Part shown: piece after piece, positions 34,533 to 43,901 of the stretch | Position numbering within the stretch: position 1 is the first letter of the stretch | How the letters are laid out: the number at the start of each line of letters is the position of its first letter | Assembly (NCBI GenBank): GCA_021792185.1 | Contig: JAJYVD010000001.1 | Span: forward strand, 97,189 to 161,188 | Length of the DNA: 64,000 bases | Reading direction: 5' to 3' | DNA from: Nitrospirota bacterium | GTDB lineage: Bacteria; Nitrospirota; Thermodesulfovibrionia; Thermodesulfovibrionales; Dissulfurispiraceae | Made by a program: the position numbers and the translations under genes | The notes under the pieces: model-generated | Databases searched by the model: none | Seen by the model: the letters and a program-made list of their open reading frames with translations, nothing else | What the model was told of the DNA's origin: nothing

Positions 34533-35483
34533 CTACGTTATAGAACTCGGGCTTATCGAATACAAATTCGACTTTACCTGTCTTTCTACACGATGTAGTC
34601 CGCAAGAAAATCGTCTGCAAACAGCCCATAGATGGCCTATTCCACGCTGTATATAATTTTTATCTCGAAGCAAAATTCCATATGCTATGCATTTAAGACC
34701 TTCAATAAAAAAACTCTTGGCACATGACAATTGTGAGAATGCTCTGTGCTTGGATGAAAAATACATATTGTTCATTGTAATCACATATGCCCATAGAAAT
34801 TGATTTTTCTTAGGAAGTTCTATATGCTTCACCTGTGCATCTGCTACTATTGCTAAACTGTATTGTCTGCTTACGCGATAACTAAAATCTATATCCTCCA
34901 CAATACCGTAAGTCGCAAACCATTCGTCATATTCAAATTCTTTAAATACTTTCTTCCTCCAGATAGTTGCTCCGCCACATAACCATTCCGTCTCACTTGT
35001 CGTGGAGGCAGGGCAGTAGGGAATATTACGCCCGTTTCTAAGTAGTGAACCGGGCTTTTTATTCCGAAAATATCTACGCATCAGATATTCTGCCCATCGT
35101 GGCTTTTGTGCTGGTATTGCATCAATAATATTAAAACCTGCTCCGCCAATTTTATTCTCGGCAGATTTCCAAAAAATCAGCATATTTTTCAGACAATCGG
35201 GCTCAAGCACAATATCATCATCTAAAAAACCAACAAGGTCAATCTCGTCTCTAACGACACGCAACCCTGCATTCCTTTGCCGTGTTAATCCTGGCGGCAA
35301 AACCTGCAAATAATCAATTGATAGCTCGGGGAAATTGTTTACAAGGCACCTGACACCCGGCTCCCCGCCATCAACAACGATTATCTGTACAGGACGTATG
35401 CTCTGGGTCTTGATACTATTAAATAAACGCTCTAATTCAAAGGGACGATCTTTAGTCGGAATTATCAAACAGAGATTATGCAT
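34533..35483 (-). CDS. Glycosyltransferase family 2
   Basis: A 316-residue GT-A transferase with LIIPTKDRPFELERLF at the N terminus, VDGGEPGVR near 35-43, and a DxD-type metal site GFLDDDIVLEPD near 88-99. The GGATIWRKKVF and EDIDFSYR segments near 170-200 match the GT2 acceptor region. The C terminus is basic and soluble apart from one short hydrophobic patch. It overlaps the preceding gene by eight bases. Confidence 0.85.
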   Translation of the reverse strand: MHNLCLIIPTKDRPFELERLFNSIKTQSIRPVQIIVVDGGEPGVRCLVNNFPELSIDYLQVLPPGLTRQRNAGLRVVRDEIDLVGFLDDDIVLEPDCLKNMLIFWKSAENKIGGAGFNIIDAIPAQKPRWAEYLMRRYFRNKKPGSLLRNGRNIPYCPASTTSETEWLCGGATIWRKKVFKEFEYDEWFATYGIVEDIDFSYRVSRQYSLAIVADAQVKHIELPKKNQFLWAYVITMNNMYFSSKHRAFSQLSCAKSFFIEGLKCIAYGILLRDKNYIQRGIGHLWAVCRRFSCGLHRVERQVKSNLYSISPSSIT

Positions 35484-37293
35484 ATTTCAGCCACCTTTTA
35501 ATGTCGAACGGCTCATAACAGAAATAATCTGAAACGAACCTTTTTGTATTCTCCATTCTTTGCCCAAATTCATCACATGATAATTGTTCAATTGTTGTTA
35601 TGACATGATTCCATCCCTCCGCGGAATCAAGCTTCCATTGCAGGACATCGTCTTTATTAATGGGATCGGCTCCCCAGAAATCTAGAAGATCCATCCATAT
35701 CACCGGAATTCCCATCATCATCGCTTGAACCGCAACTGATGTGGAAGCATATAAAACTACATCGGCCCAGTAAAGAGCCTCCAACAGAGATGGATTCGTG
35801 TCCTTTGTGCATCTTAGCCCCTTCATTATTTTTTCATTTTCGAGTGGATCATAGGGGACACCCGGATGCAACCGGACACGAAAATTATAATCCTGCGTCC
35901 TATCATTAGTTTGAATATTTCGCATAAATTCTATTGCCTTATCGTATTCCTCCTTGCCTTCTGCAAGAGCCATTAAAACTTTTATTACCTTTTTCGGTGG
36001 TTTTGCTTTTATGAACTTTCCTGGTATTAATGAAGTTTGCCGTAAAGCCGTGCCGGCAACTATTATTCCTTCCGGATAGTTGCCGTATTCATGCAATAGG
36101 TTAGCCGTATACCGGCCATTCGTCACGATCTTAGTTGGAAGGGGTAATGTATCTGATTCACCTTCGGCAAGAAACATATGAATATGTTTTGCAGTCAGCA
36201 CAGCATGCTGATACCCTATAGTTTTTGTAACTGGAGAAACCTCTTGTATGGCCATTAAAAGCATATGTTCAATACATTTATTTTCATAAGGATAAATAAA
36301 TAGGCGAGGTTGTATTTGTTCTAAACACATCTTTGCCGCCCTATAATTCAACAAATTGTCTGCATAACAGGATTGCAATTCCCACTTGAGATTTGCATTA
36401 AGCACTCCTCTCACATCAAAGCCTGCAAAATAGGATTGAGGCCAATAGGGAGGCTTGCTGAAATAAGCCCTTAACGCATCTTTAGTAACGATGTATAAAT
36501 CCCTTAATGACCAGAAATGGTCAAGGAGGGCAAAGGATTGTTCGCTCATATTTCTAATATTAAAAGATAAAGACCTTGATGGATTGTCATGCAATTGGCC
36601 CATGGTAAAAGTATCATATTTTTCTGCTTTAAAATAACTTGAGAGATCTCCTAAATAGACGTCTCTAAAAGTACCCTTTTTTACAAAATTATTCTTGTCT
36701 ATCAATGTAAACAGAACAAATGAGGGATTTATATCGTTCATTTTTATCGTCCTGGAACCTATCATAATTTTTATGACAATCTTCCTAATCAGCCACAAAA
36801 GCATGCTTGCCGGCAAAATCCTCTTTATCCGGTATTTCCAATCATCAGCTATTGAAAACCTGGTTTGGATATTAACACGTATCTGATGCGTTATATCCTT
36901 AATATAATCCCATGGAGATATAGAATTATCAAGCACTATAAGGGTATCCCACTTGCCCATATCTATAATCCTTCGCATAACGAAAAGTTTTGCCATACCG
37001 TCAAAAAACGGATACATTGCAATTCTTCTTGAAAGTCCCAAGGCCCACCAGTTACGATGAGGAGCTTGATGATTCAAGTTGCCACTAAATTCTACTACTG
37101 TTTTCCGCAGCTCAGAGCGCAACGCAACAATAATCTCCCTAAGGTCAACACGTTCGAATCCGTGCAGTTCAAGGGTTTTAGAGAGAGTTTCTGTGTTCTC
37201 AACATCTTTACTGAAAGATATAAAACCCCTTCGTCCTTTTGCATACTTCTTGATTTCATGCTCTGATAATTTATTTGCAGCAATAATATCCAT
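35476..37293 (-). CDS. Large surface-carbohydrate biosynthesis protein, GT-B-like
   Basis: A 605-residue protein I cannot place confidently. The N-terminal 150 residues look like a phosphosugar- or nucleotide-domain fold. The middle has FIYPYENKCIEHMLLMAIQE, with GYQHAV shortly after, near 338-370. The C-terminal half has VIKVLMALAEGKEEYDKA, RLHPGVPYD, and ASTSVAVQAMMMGIPVIWMD near 530-550, which reads like the donor-binding site of capsule-type GT-B transferases. Length and motifs recall uncharacterised families annotated as surface carbohydrate biosynthesis proteins. A role in adding sugar to the glycan is inferred. Confidence 0.72.
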   Translation of the reverse strand: MDIIAANKLSEHEIKKYAKGRRGFISFSKDVENTETLSKTLELHGFERVDLREIIVALRSELRKTVVEFSGNLNHQAPHRNWWALGLSRRIAMYPFFDGMAKLFVMRRIIDMGKWDTLIVLDNSISPWDYIKDITHQIRVNIQTRFSIADDWKYRIKRILPASMLLWLIRKIVIKIMIGSRTIKMNDINPSFVLFTLIDKNNFVKKGTFRDVYLGDLSSYFKAEKYDTFTMGQLHDNPSRSLSFNIRNMSEQSFALLDHFWSLRDLYIVTKDALRAYFSKPPYWPQSYFAGFDVRGVLNANLKWELQSCYADNLLNYRAAKMCLEQIQPRLFIYPYENKCIEHMLLMAIQEVSPVTKTIGYQHAVLTAKHIHMFLAEGESDTLPLPTKIVTNGRYTANLLHEYGNYPEGIIVAGTALRQTSLIPGKFIKAKPPKKVIKVLMALAEGKEEYDKAIEFMRNIQTNDRTQDYNFRVRLHPGVPYDPLENEKIMKGLRCTKDTNPSLLEALYWADVVLYASTSVAVQAMMMGIPVIWMDLLDFWGADPINKDDVLQWKLDSAEGWNHVITTIEQLSCDEFGQRMENTKRFVSDYFCYEPFDIKRWLKYA

Positions 37294-37327
37294 ATCTTAA
37301 CAATTAAGCAATAAATCGCAACGACAT

Positions 37328-38470
37328 CTATAATTTTTTTCTCGCAAGCACAGTCATTCCGTTAGGGGTGTTCCCTGTTATTTCATCAACAGGCCAAGCA
37401 TATTTTGCCGGGTTAAAGATTACTCTATCCGGAGTAGATCTAATTATCTCTATAGCGTCTATATTCGATTCATTAAGAATATACTGAATTCCTTTGGGTG
37501 TAAATGCCGAAATATGATCATTAGCAAGTGCATCAAACCAAGCAAATGATTTTTCTTTTGAAAGTTCATATTTTATGTTATCAAAAAAATAATAAGGAGG
37601 ATTGAAAATGGCAAAGATATTCCCTTTCATGCTTTTCCTTAAAATTTCGAGCTGTGAGGTCAAATCAGGCACTTGTATAAAAAGAATGCCATCGCTTTTG
37701 AGAAGCACAGAGAGCGTTCTTATATAACCAATGGGGTCAGGGATATGTTCCAAAACGTGATGGAGATAAATTGCATCAAACACATTTTCTCCGGTATTGA
37801 TATTATCAATACATTTAAGATTATAGCTCCTTCCCAGTTTTCCTTTAAACTCGCCACTGGGCTCGAAAACAAAAACCTCATGCCCTTCACGTGCAAGATA
37901 TTCGGCGGTGAATCCTTCAGCAGCACCTATTTCGAGGACTTTACTCGTTTCTCTTAAAAATGACGAAAGGTACTTTCCATGAAGCTCTTTTGTACTACGT
38001 CTATTAGGCTGATTTCCATATTTTCTATAGTAATATTTAAAATAATATTCGAGGAGATGCTCCTCACTGAAAGAGACACCTATGCTAGCATTCTTACATT
38101 TATTGCAAAAGTTCCATGGAACCGACAAAAAGAAGCCTAATGTACCATCCAGAATGTCTTTTCTTTTCAGCAATGCGTCCATATCTACTTTTTTGTAATC
38201 AAAATAAAGCAAGGAATGATTCTGGTCTCCAGGAGCACCAAGAGGCAGTTTTACAAATGAATGTATATCCTCGCTCTGGCATATGGGACAGCGCTTTGCT
38301 AAATAATTCTTCATAGTCTCTTTGGAAAGCACTGATAGCTGACTTATTTCTTTGATCTCCTTGTAGTCTTTAAGAGTCAAAATTACTCTATAGATATCGT
38401 ACAACGCTGTTTTTATTTTTCTCTTTATACGAGATAGCATTTTATTGAAAAGTCCGCATATATTAGACAA
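37328..38470 (-). CDS. Class I SAM-dependent methyltransferase with zinc-ribbon N terminus
   Basis: A 380-residue protein. Two cysteine pairs (CPIC near 61-64 and CNKC near 122-125) probably bind zinc. The SAM site is VLEIGAAEGFTAEYLA, followed by VFEPSGEF and HHVLEHIPDP. The basic first 30 residues (MLSRIKRKIK) could associate with the membrane. It probably O-methylates a sugar on a large acceptor. It overlaps the upstream radical SAM gene by eight bases. Confidence 0.84.
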   Translation of the reverse strand: MSNICGLFNKMLSRIKRKIKTALYDIYRVILTLKDYKEIKEISQLSVLSKETMKNYLAKRCPICQSEDIHSFVKLPLGAPGDQNHSLLYFDYKKVDMDALLKRKDILDGTLGFFLSVPWNFCNKCKNASIGVSFSEEHLLEYYFKYYYRKYGNQPNRRSTKELHGKYLSSFLRETSKVLEIGAAEGFTAEYLAREGHEVFVFEPSGEFKGKLGRSYNLKCIDNINTGENVFDAIYLHHVLEHIPDPIGYIRTLSVLLKSDGILFIQVPDLTSQLEILRKSMKGNIFAIFNPPYYFFDNIKYELSKEKSFAWFDALANDHISAFTPKGIQYILNESNIDAIEIIRSTPDRVIFNPAKYAWPVDEITGNTPNGMTVLARKKL

Positions 38471-39392
38471 CGTCCATGTAAGTTGTCGATACTTTTTTTA
38501 CCCGTTCCTCGATATCAAACTTGGAGTTATATACCATTACATCAGATTTATCAACGTTCCTCTGGTCGCAATTTTCGCAAATAAGACCGCTATTCTCGAA
38601 ATCTCCTGTAAGATGACACTGTTCGATTTTCTTAAACATTGGAGACTCAAATATTTCTTCAAGTGACTGCATCTTTAAATCTCCTAATAACAACTTTCCA
38701 TCAAAATCAAAACAACACATATTTACTGTACCATCCACCTGCATCTGAAGCGGCGTTTTAAACGGTCTGCCGCATGTCTTTAATTTATTATGCTGCACAT
38801 CCCTGTAAGACTTACTGTCCACCCAGTTATGCGGACGCCATACCTCAAGCAAATCAGATCTATCTCTCCAGTAATCTATCCACTCCTGAAGAGTTGAATC
38901 ATTGACGCCATCGACGATATTATAGGTAAACAGCAATTTTGTAGTTGTCCTGATTTTCGATATTTCTGTCAGACTATCTTTAACCTTATTGAACAGACCG
39001 CTTTCCTTAATGCCATGCACGGAGGCATATGATTCAGGAGTATTGCCATACATACTTATGCGTATCGAATCAACCCCGCTGTCCTGAAGTTGTTTAAACT
39101 TATCCACACTGAGCAATGAACCATTTGTCAGAACCAAAACAGTAAAACCCTTCTTTTTCGCATATGCAACCTTTTCGCTCAAGCCACCATCCAGCAACGG
39201 CTCACCCATACCCGGGAAAGTCAAAGTGTTATACTGATCAGTTTCAGCGGTAATTTTATTAAATAGGAAGTTAAATAGTTCGAAGTCCATTGTCTCTTTG
39301 TTTCGCGTCAGTTTCTCCCGCGGGCAAATAACACAATTATAATTGCATTTTGTAGTCACTTCAATTCTAATCTCATTACTCTCTGGAATCAT
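38463..39392 (-). CDS. Radical SAM/SPASM enzyme
   Basis: A 309-residue protein with radical SAM cysteines at 16, 20 and 23 (KCNYNCVIC), the GMGEPLLDGG motif near 61-70, and C-terminal cysteines in TCGRPF, MCCFDFDG and CENCDQ that fit a SPASM auxiliary cluster. It may oxidise or epimerise a sugar carbon, as SPASM members do in aminoglycoside pathways; this is inference. It overlaps the Wzy-like gene by 17 bases and the next methyltransferase by eight. Confidence 0.86.
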   Translation of the reverse strand: MIPESNEIRIEVTTKCNYNCVICPREKLTRNKETMDFELFNFLFNKITAETDQYNTLTFPGMGEPLLDGGLSEKVAYAKKKGFTVLVLTNGSLLSVDKFKQLQDSGVDSIRISMYGNTPESYASVHGIKESGLFNKVKDSLTEISKIRTTTKLLFTYNIVDGVNDSTLQEWIDYWRDRSDLLEVWRPHNWVDSKSYRDVQHNKLKTCGRPFKTPLQMQVDGTVNMCCFDFDGKLLLGDLKMQSLEEIFESPMFKKIEQCHLTGDFENSGLICENCDQRNVDKSDVMVYNSKFDIEERVKKVSTTYMDVV

Positions 39393-40857
39393 TGTATTCT
39401 CCTATTCTTTCATTAAATCTCAAGGCAATTGCACCAAAACCAAAAAGCAGCCAGAGAAAGCGGAAATTCATAATATCAATATCCGACCCTTGAACAAAAA
39501 AGCCCACGGTTGCTGCGTAGAAAGCAAGAATTAAATGAAAGTCAGGCTGCATGACGGAACTTTTAAGCCTATTTTTCAAGGGAACCATTATTGAAAACCA
39601 TAAGTACATCAGGGCTATAAATCCAATAATTCCAATCTCGGCCAAAGCTCCAAAAAACGTTGAATGCGGATCGAATAGGAGATAGTCCCTTGGTGCCTTC
39701 CCGTCACGACTGTAGTTTTTCATTTGTTCTATAAAGGCTCCGCCTCCGACACCCATAAGAGGGCGTTCAGCGAGCATCTTCAATGCGTACTGTTTCAGCA
39801 ACAGGTAGTAAGTATAATTGTAATGGAGAGTTATTTCCGTCTGTTTAATTCCGATGTCAGGCCTATAGTAAAATGGCTCTTTCATATTTTCCGGCAGGTC
39901 GAACAATGCCATCGTATTTGAGGACATGTCGATGAGTTGAACATATGAGAAGAACAATACAAGTACCCATACAGCTATAATAAAGGCGGCCCCCAACCTC
40001 TTAGAAACTTTTACGAATCTCTTTTTTGATTGTTCAGATACTACTCGGCTTCCGAAAATAACCATATATGCAGCAAGAAGTATCCCTACGATACTTCTTG
40101 AATAGGTAAAGAAAACATTAATAGAAAACAATAATACAATACCCAATAAAAATATTCTTTTGCTTCGATTCTTCTCATGCAAGGCAAGAGAAAGAGTTAA
40201 TGCAATAGATATAAGCAGATAGCTGGAAAAAAACTTCTCGTTTTGAAAAAAGGTTGAACAAACCCGATAAATATCCTCAACATACGGATGTTTGCCGAAA
40301 TATTTAACAAAAATATTGTTTATACCAAAGCCGTATGCGAGAATAACGCCTGAAAGGCCTATGATACTCACTGCAACGCTTACAATTATCCACCATCGGA
40401 CAGCATAATTGAGCAACTCTTTAGTATCCACAATATTGATCCAAAGCAGAAAGAAGACTACAAGATATAAAAGACCTATAAATTCAATCAAACTATTTCT
40501 GGGGCTCACCGAGATGGTTATGCTGAATGCTACTATTGATAAATACACAATCATGGGTTTTATGAACGGAGACCAGTAGATACGCCTTTTTTCAATTATA
40601 AACCTAATAAGCGCACAAATAAAAATTATCAAAAATATAATCTCCGATAGTTGGAGTTTTTCTGAAATACCAGAAAGAGAGTTTTGTAAGAGTTTAGTGT
40701 TTTTCGAGATTCCAAGATCCCCAAGGGGAGAAAATACTCCATGTGTAAACATGACAGTTATTGAAATGAGAATTAAGGGAATCGCAATTTTTGCGAATGA
40801 CATTTTAGATATTATAAACATAATTAAGTTAAATGCCTGTCTTAATGACTTCGGCAA
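39376..40857 (-). CDS. O-antigen polymerase/ligase-type membrane protein (Wzy/WaaL superfamily)
   Basis: A 493-residue protein with roughly 10-12 membrane helices across its length and a large extracytoplasmic loop at about residues 305-400. The loop ends with GVGGGAFIEQ, and PHSTFFGALAEIGIIGFIAL follows near 402-422, the Wzy_C pattern (histidine, then small residues and a G-I-I-G turn) shared by O-antigen polymerases and ligases. It would polymerise repeat units or attach glycan to lipid A core or protein in the periplasm. Which of these cannot be told from sequence. Confidence 0.84.
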   Translation of the reverse strand: MPKSLRQAFNLIMFIISKMSFAKIAIPLILISITVMFTHGVFSPLGDLGISKNTKLLQNSLSGISEKLQLSEIIFLIIFICALIRFIIEKRRIYWSPFIKPMIVYLSIVAFSITISVSPRNSLIEFIGLLYLVVFFLLWINIVDTKELLNYAVRWWIIVSVAVSIIGLSGVILAYGFGINNIFVKYFGKHPYVEDIYRVCSTFFQNEKFFSSYLLISIALTLSLALHEKNRSKRIFLLGIVLLFSINVFFTYSRSIVGILLAAYMVIFGSRVVSEQSKKRFVKVSKRLGAAFIIAVWVLVLFFSYVQLIDMSSNTMALFDLPENMKEPFYYRPDIGIKQTEITLHYNYTYYLLLKQYALKMLAERPLMGVGGGAFIEQMKNYSRDGKAPRDYLLFDPHSTFFGALAEIGIIGFIALMYLWFSIMVPLKNRLKSSVMQPDFHLILAFYAATVGFFVQGSDIDIMNFRFLWLLFGFGAIALRFNERIGEYNDSRE

Positions 40858-40876
40858 GATGGATTGTTACGGCACA

Positions 40877-42307
40877 TTATTTACTTACGAATGAAAATCG
40901 TATGAATGCAATAAGAGAGGCTATAAGCTTTCTAAATACACGCATATTTTTTATTTTTTTTGCAAAGTAGAGGATTACTTCAGGCTTTAGGTAATGCGCC
41001 CTGTAACATTTCCTGAAGAATTCTTTCATTCTTTCTTCTGTAAGCCCGTGCGGAATAAAACTTTTTGGTGAATAAAGATTCATTTTTTTCCATGTTTTAT
41101 CAAATTTTCCATATTGTTCCGCAATATGATACGCAGGAGACCCTGGGAAAGGAACAAAATAGCACATATGGAAATCGGTAAGCGGGAGTTCACGTATAAA
41201 GTTCATGGTTTCCTTCACTGTACCCTCTGTTTCCAGAAAGTTTCCAAGCATAAAGAAGCCCTTTACTGAAAGCCCTGCTCGTCTCGTCTTAGCTATACAC
41301 TCTCTGATATCATCCAAACGAGTATCTTTCTGTATTATATCAAGAATCTTCTGGGAGCCGCTTTCAACGCCATAGCATATCTGCCAACAACCTGCCCTCT
41401 TCATAAGATGCAAAAGATCAGCATCGATGCTTGAGGAGATTCTCCCAGTGCAAGTCCATGTAAGGTCGTAATCCGCCTCTATAAGGCCGTTGCAGATTTC
41501 TATTAATCTCTTTTTTGAGGCCATGAAATAGTCGTCCTGGAAATATATCTCCTTCACTCCATATCTATCCACAAGATCCTTTACCAGCGCAAGCACATAA
41601 GAAGCGCTGTGAGGTCTGAATTTTCTACCAAAGGTGATTTTGTCGCAAAAAATACATCGGCCAGGGCATCCACGGGAGGTAACCATGCCTATGGCTGGCA
41701 TTCTGTTAATGGAATCACCCGGCGGCCTGTAAAACTTGTCGATGGGGGGAAGAAGATCCCATGCGGGCAAAGGCAGGACATCTATATCGCTCATTACCTC
41801 TCTTCTTGAAGTAATTACAATTTTACCGTTAATGCCCCGGAAAGCTATTCCGGTAACATCAGCAATCAATCCATTTGAATCCATACAACTCAAAAGCTGA
41901 ATAATGGTTTCCTCCCCCTCTCCTATCACGCCTACATCTATTGCAGGAAATCTCTCAAGTGTTTCTTCGGGAAGAGCAGTGATATGGGCGCCTCCCGCTA
42001 TAACCTTCACGTCGGGAAAACTTTTTTTAATCTCTGTGGCTACGAAACCTGCATTTTCCATCGTAATAGTGGTAGCCGTAATACCAATATAATCAGGAGA
42101 AAAGCTTGAAACGCTTCTTAAAAGAGCAGGCATATCCATTTTCATTGCGGCACAATCCGTTATTGCGGTATCATACCCGTATTGTCTTGTAGTCGCAGCG
42201 AGGCCGGCAAGGGTTTGCGGTGGAAGTTCATTTCCGCTTTCAGCCAGATCTCCATAAAGGTCCTTGAGAGAGTAGCCAGGGTTTATAAAAAGTATCTTCC
42301 TTTTCAA
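40877..42307 (-). CDS. B12-binding-domain radical SAM enzyme
   Basis: A 476-residue protein. The N-terminal cobalamin-type domain shows VIAGGAHITALPEE near 102-115 and VIGEGEETI near 127-135. The radical SAM cysteines are at 214, 218 and 221 (GCPGRCIFC). The sequence YGVESGSQKILDIIQKD and FMLGNFLETEGT follow, as in cobalamin radical SAM enzymes. The basic C terminus could bind membrane. It precedes the Wzy-like gene by 20 bases. Confidence 0.88.
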   Translation of the reverse strand: MKRKILFINPGYSLKDLYGDLAESGNELPPQTLAGLAATTRQYGYDTAITDCAAMKMDMPALLRSVSSFSPDYIGITATTITMENAGFVATEIKKSFPDVKVIAGGAHITALPEETLERFPAIDVGVIGEGEETIIQLLSCMDSNGLIADVTGIAFRGINGKIVITSRREVMSDIDVLPLPAWDLLPPIDKFYRPPGDSINRMPAIGMVTSRGCPGRCIFCDKITFGRKFRPHSASYVLALVKDLVDRYGVKEIYFQDDYFMASKKRLIEICNGLIEADYDLTWTCTGRISSSIDADLLHLMKRAGCWQICYGVESGSQKILDIIQKDTRLDDIRECIAKTRRAGLSVKGFFMLGNFLETEGTVKETMNFIRELPLTDFHMCYFVPFPGSPAYHIAEQYGKFDKTWKKMNLYSPKSFIPHGLTEERMKEFFRKCYRAHYLKPEVILYFAKKIKNMRVFRKLIASLIAFIRFSFVSK

Positions 42308-42316
42308 AATATCACC

Positions 42317-43000
42317 TCAATTTATTTTTCTGCATCGAGCAGCAATATTAAGCATCAAAGGAGAATAGAAATGTGCAAATGAATCCAGCTTATCCAGAAG
42401 GGGGTTGAGAGACTGAAACACGAAAGGAAAAAAATGGAAGCCAAACACTTCCTCAACCTCGAAGCCCAAATCCTCAAACCATTTTTGGAGTTGGTAGTAG
42501 CCTACCCAATTCTCATATCCGTCATATCTTCTTATATTCAATATCCTTGCGATGTGAATAGTAAAATGCCATACTCGATTAGGCACTGTCATTATCAATA
42601 TGCCATTATCGTTTAATACTCTATGCATTTCAGCAAGGGCGCCCTTTGGATTCGGAGTATGTTCAATTACCTCTGTTGCCAGAATGTAATCAAAAGATCG
42701 ATCTTTAACGCCAAGCGAGACGGCATCGGATACAGCCTTTTGGGTTTCGCATTTCTCAGATACTTTCCTTAATAAATTAGTTCCAATATCCATGGAGAAT
42801 ACATATGCTCCTTCTTGTGCCGCCTTTCTGGAAAACCAGCCAGTCCCGCATCCTATGTCCAAAAACTTTTTCCCTGCTATTTCTTTGGGGCTGAGTAGTT
42901 TTTCAAAAACAATGGAAAGTCTTTTATTAAGATCATATTTATTCATTTCTCCATCAAATTCTTCAGCAAATTTATCATAAAAATATTTTTTGTTATTCAT
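42317..43000 (-). CDS. Class I SAM-dependent methyltransferase (UbiG-like)
   Basis: A 227-residue methyltransferase. The SAM motif is FLDIGCGTGWFSRKAA near 45-60, then SMDIG, ATEVIEHTPNPK and MHRVLNDNGILIMTVP. It lacks a zinc ribbon. C-terminal residues from about 185 form a hydrophobic helix (FGFHFFPFVFQ). O-methylation of a sugar or an acid is probable. It overlaps the GT2 gene by eight bases. Confidence 0.84.
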   Translation of the reverse strand: MNNKKYFYDKFAEEFDGEMNKYDLNKRLSIVFEKLLSPKEIAGKKFLDIGCGTGWFSRKAAQEGAYVFSMDIGTNLLRKVSEKCETQKAVSDAVSLGVKDRSFDYILATEVIEHTPNPKGALAEMHRVLNDNGILIMTVPNRVWHFTIHIARILNIRRYDGYENWVGYYQLQKWFEDLGFEVEEVFGFHFFPFVFQSLNPLLDKLDSFAHFYSPLMLNIAARCRKIN

Positions 43001-43901
43001 TTCTATCGCTCTCCATTCTCATAATCTCCTGCAGTTCTCTGACCGTGGCAAGCGGTATTTCAGTTACAAAGCTAATCTCATTAGGCGTTAGTCTGTCTCC
43101 AAGAATTTTTATTTTTTGATATGTCTTAAGCAGGCTTATATCTTTAAGTGACTGCTGTTCATATCGTGGAGCATTTAAGGTTATCACCGGCTTAAACTGG
43201 AGTGCAATGTAGAGCCTGAACAGATCACGCGCTGTTGACGGTATTCTCCGCAAAAGCTTAAGTCTTGGCATTCGAATTTCCTGAATAGTAACTGGAAGTT
43301 CATATATTAATAGCTTTGCTCTATCAGCCCTAAGCAGAAGTTCGGTATCAAATATTTCACGATCAGTAAGACATTGCATTGATACCGGATATATGGAAGA
43401 TCTTCTAAATCCCTTTATGCCGTGCGTATCCGTTCCTTTAAATCCATATATTAATCTTAAAAACAAATTAAATCCCTTTGTAATGAGCCGGCGCAATAAC
43501 GGCCTGCCATCGACAGCACCTTCGATTACCTTAGAACCCACGATACAATCGTATTCGTCAAGGAGAACCATGGTCTTTTTAAGAAACTCCATATCCCAAA
43601 AATCGATATTAAAAATAATTATCTTCTCGTGAACGGCAGCACTGATTCCTAGTTTCATGGCCTCCCCATAACTTGGGTATTTCAGATGCTCAACACGAAT
43701 CGCGGGAAGCTCTTCCGTCAATTGCTTTGCAATCTGATGGGTATTATCGTAGCTTCCATTTTCGCATATTATGATCTCATACTCCAAATCAAATTCAGTT
43801 ATGGCGCTTACGTTCTTCACGAGAGCTTCTATCGACTCTCTCAGAATACCCTCTTCGTTATAGACGGGAATCACAACCGAAAACTTATGCTTCTCTTTCA
43901 T
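42993..43901 (-). CDS. Glycosyltransferase family 2
   Basis: A 302-residue GT-A transferase of the polyprenyl-phosphate-sugar type: FSVVIPVYNEEGILRES, EIIICENGSYDNTHQ near 44-58, and an acidic IIFNIDFWD segment around 95-103. GFKGTDTHGIKGFRRS (about 160) is typical of DPM-like enzymes. No transmembrane region follows, unlike full DPM/ArnC-type proteins. It overlaps the ABC exporter gene by 17 bases. Confidence 0.83.
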   Translation of the reverse strand: MKEKHKFSVVIPVYNEEGILRESIEALVKNVSAITEFDLEYEIIICENGSYDNTHQIAKQLTEELPAIRVEHLKYPSYGEAMKLGISAAVHEKIIIFNIDFWDMEFLKKTMVLLDEYDCIVGSKVIEGAVDGRPLLRRLITKGFNLFLRLIYGFKGTDTHGIKGFRRSSIYPVSMQCLTDREIFDTELLLRADRAKLLIYELPVTIQEIRMPRLKLLRRIPSTARDLFRLYIALQFKPVITLNAPRYEQQSLKDISLLKTYQKIKILGDRLTPNEISFVTEIPLATVRELQEIMRMESDRNE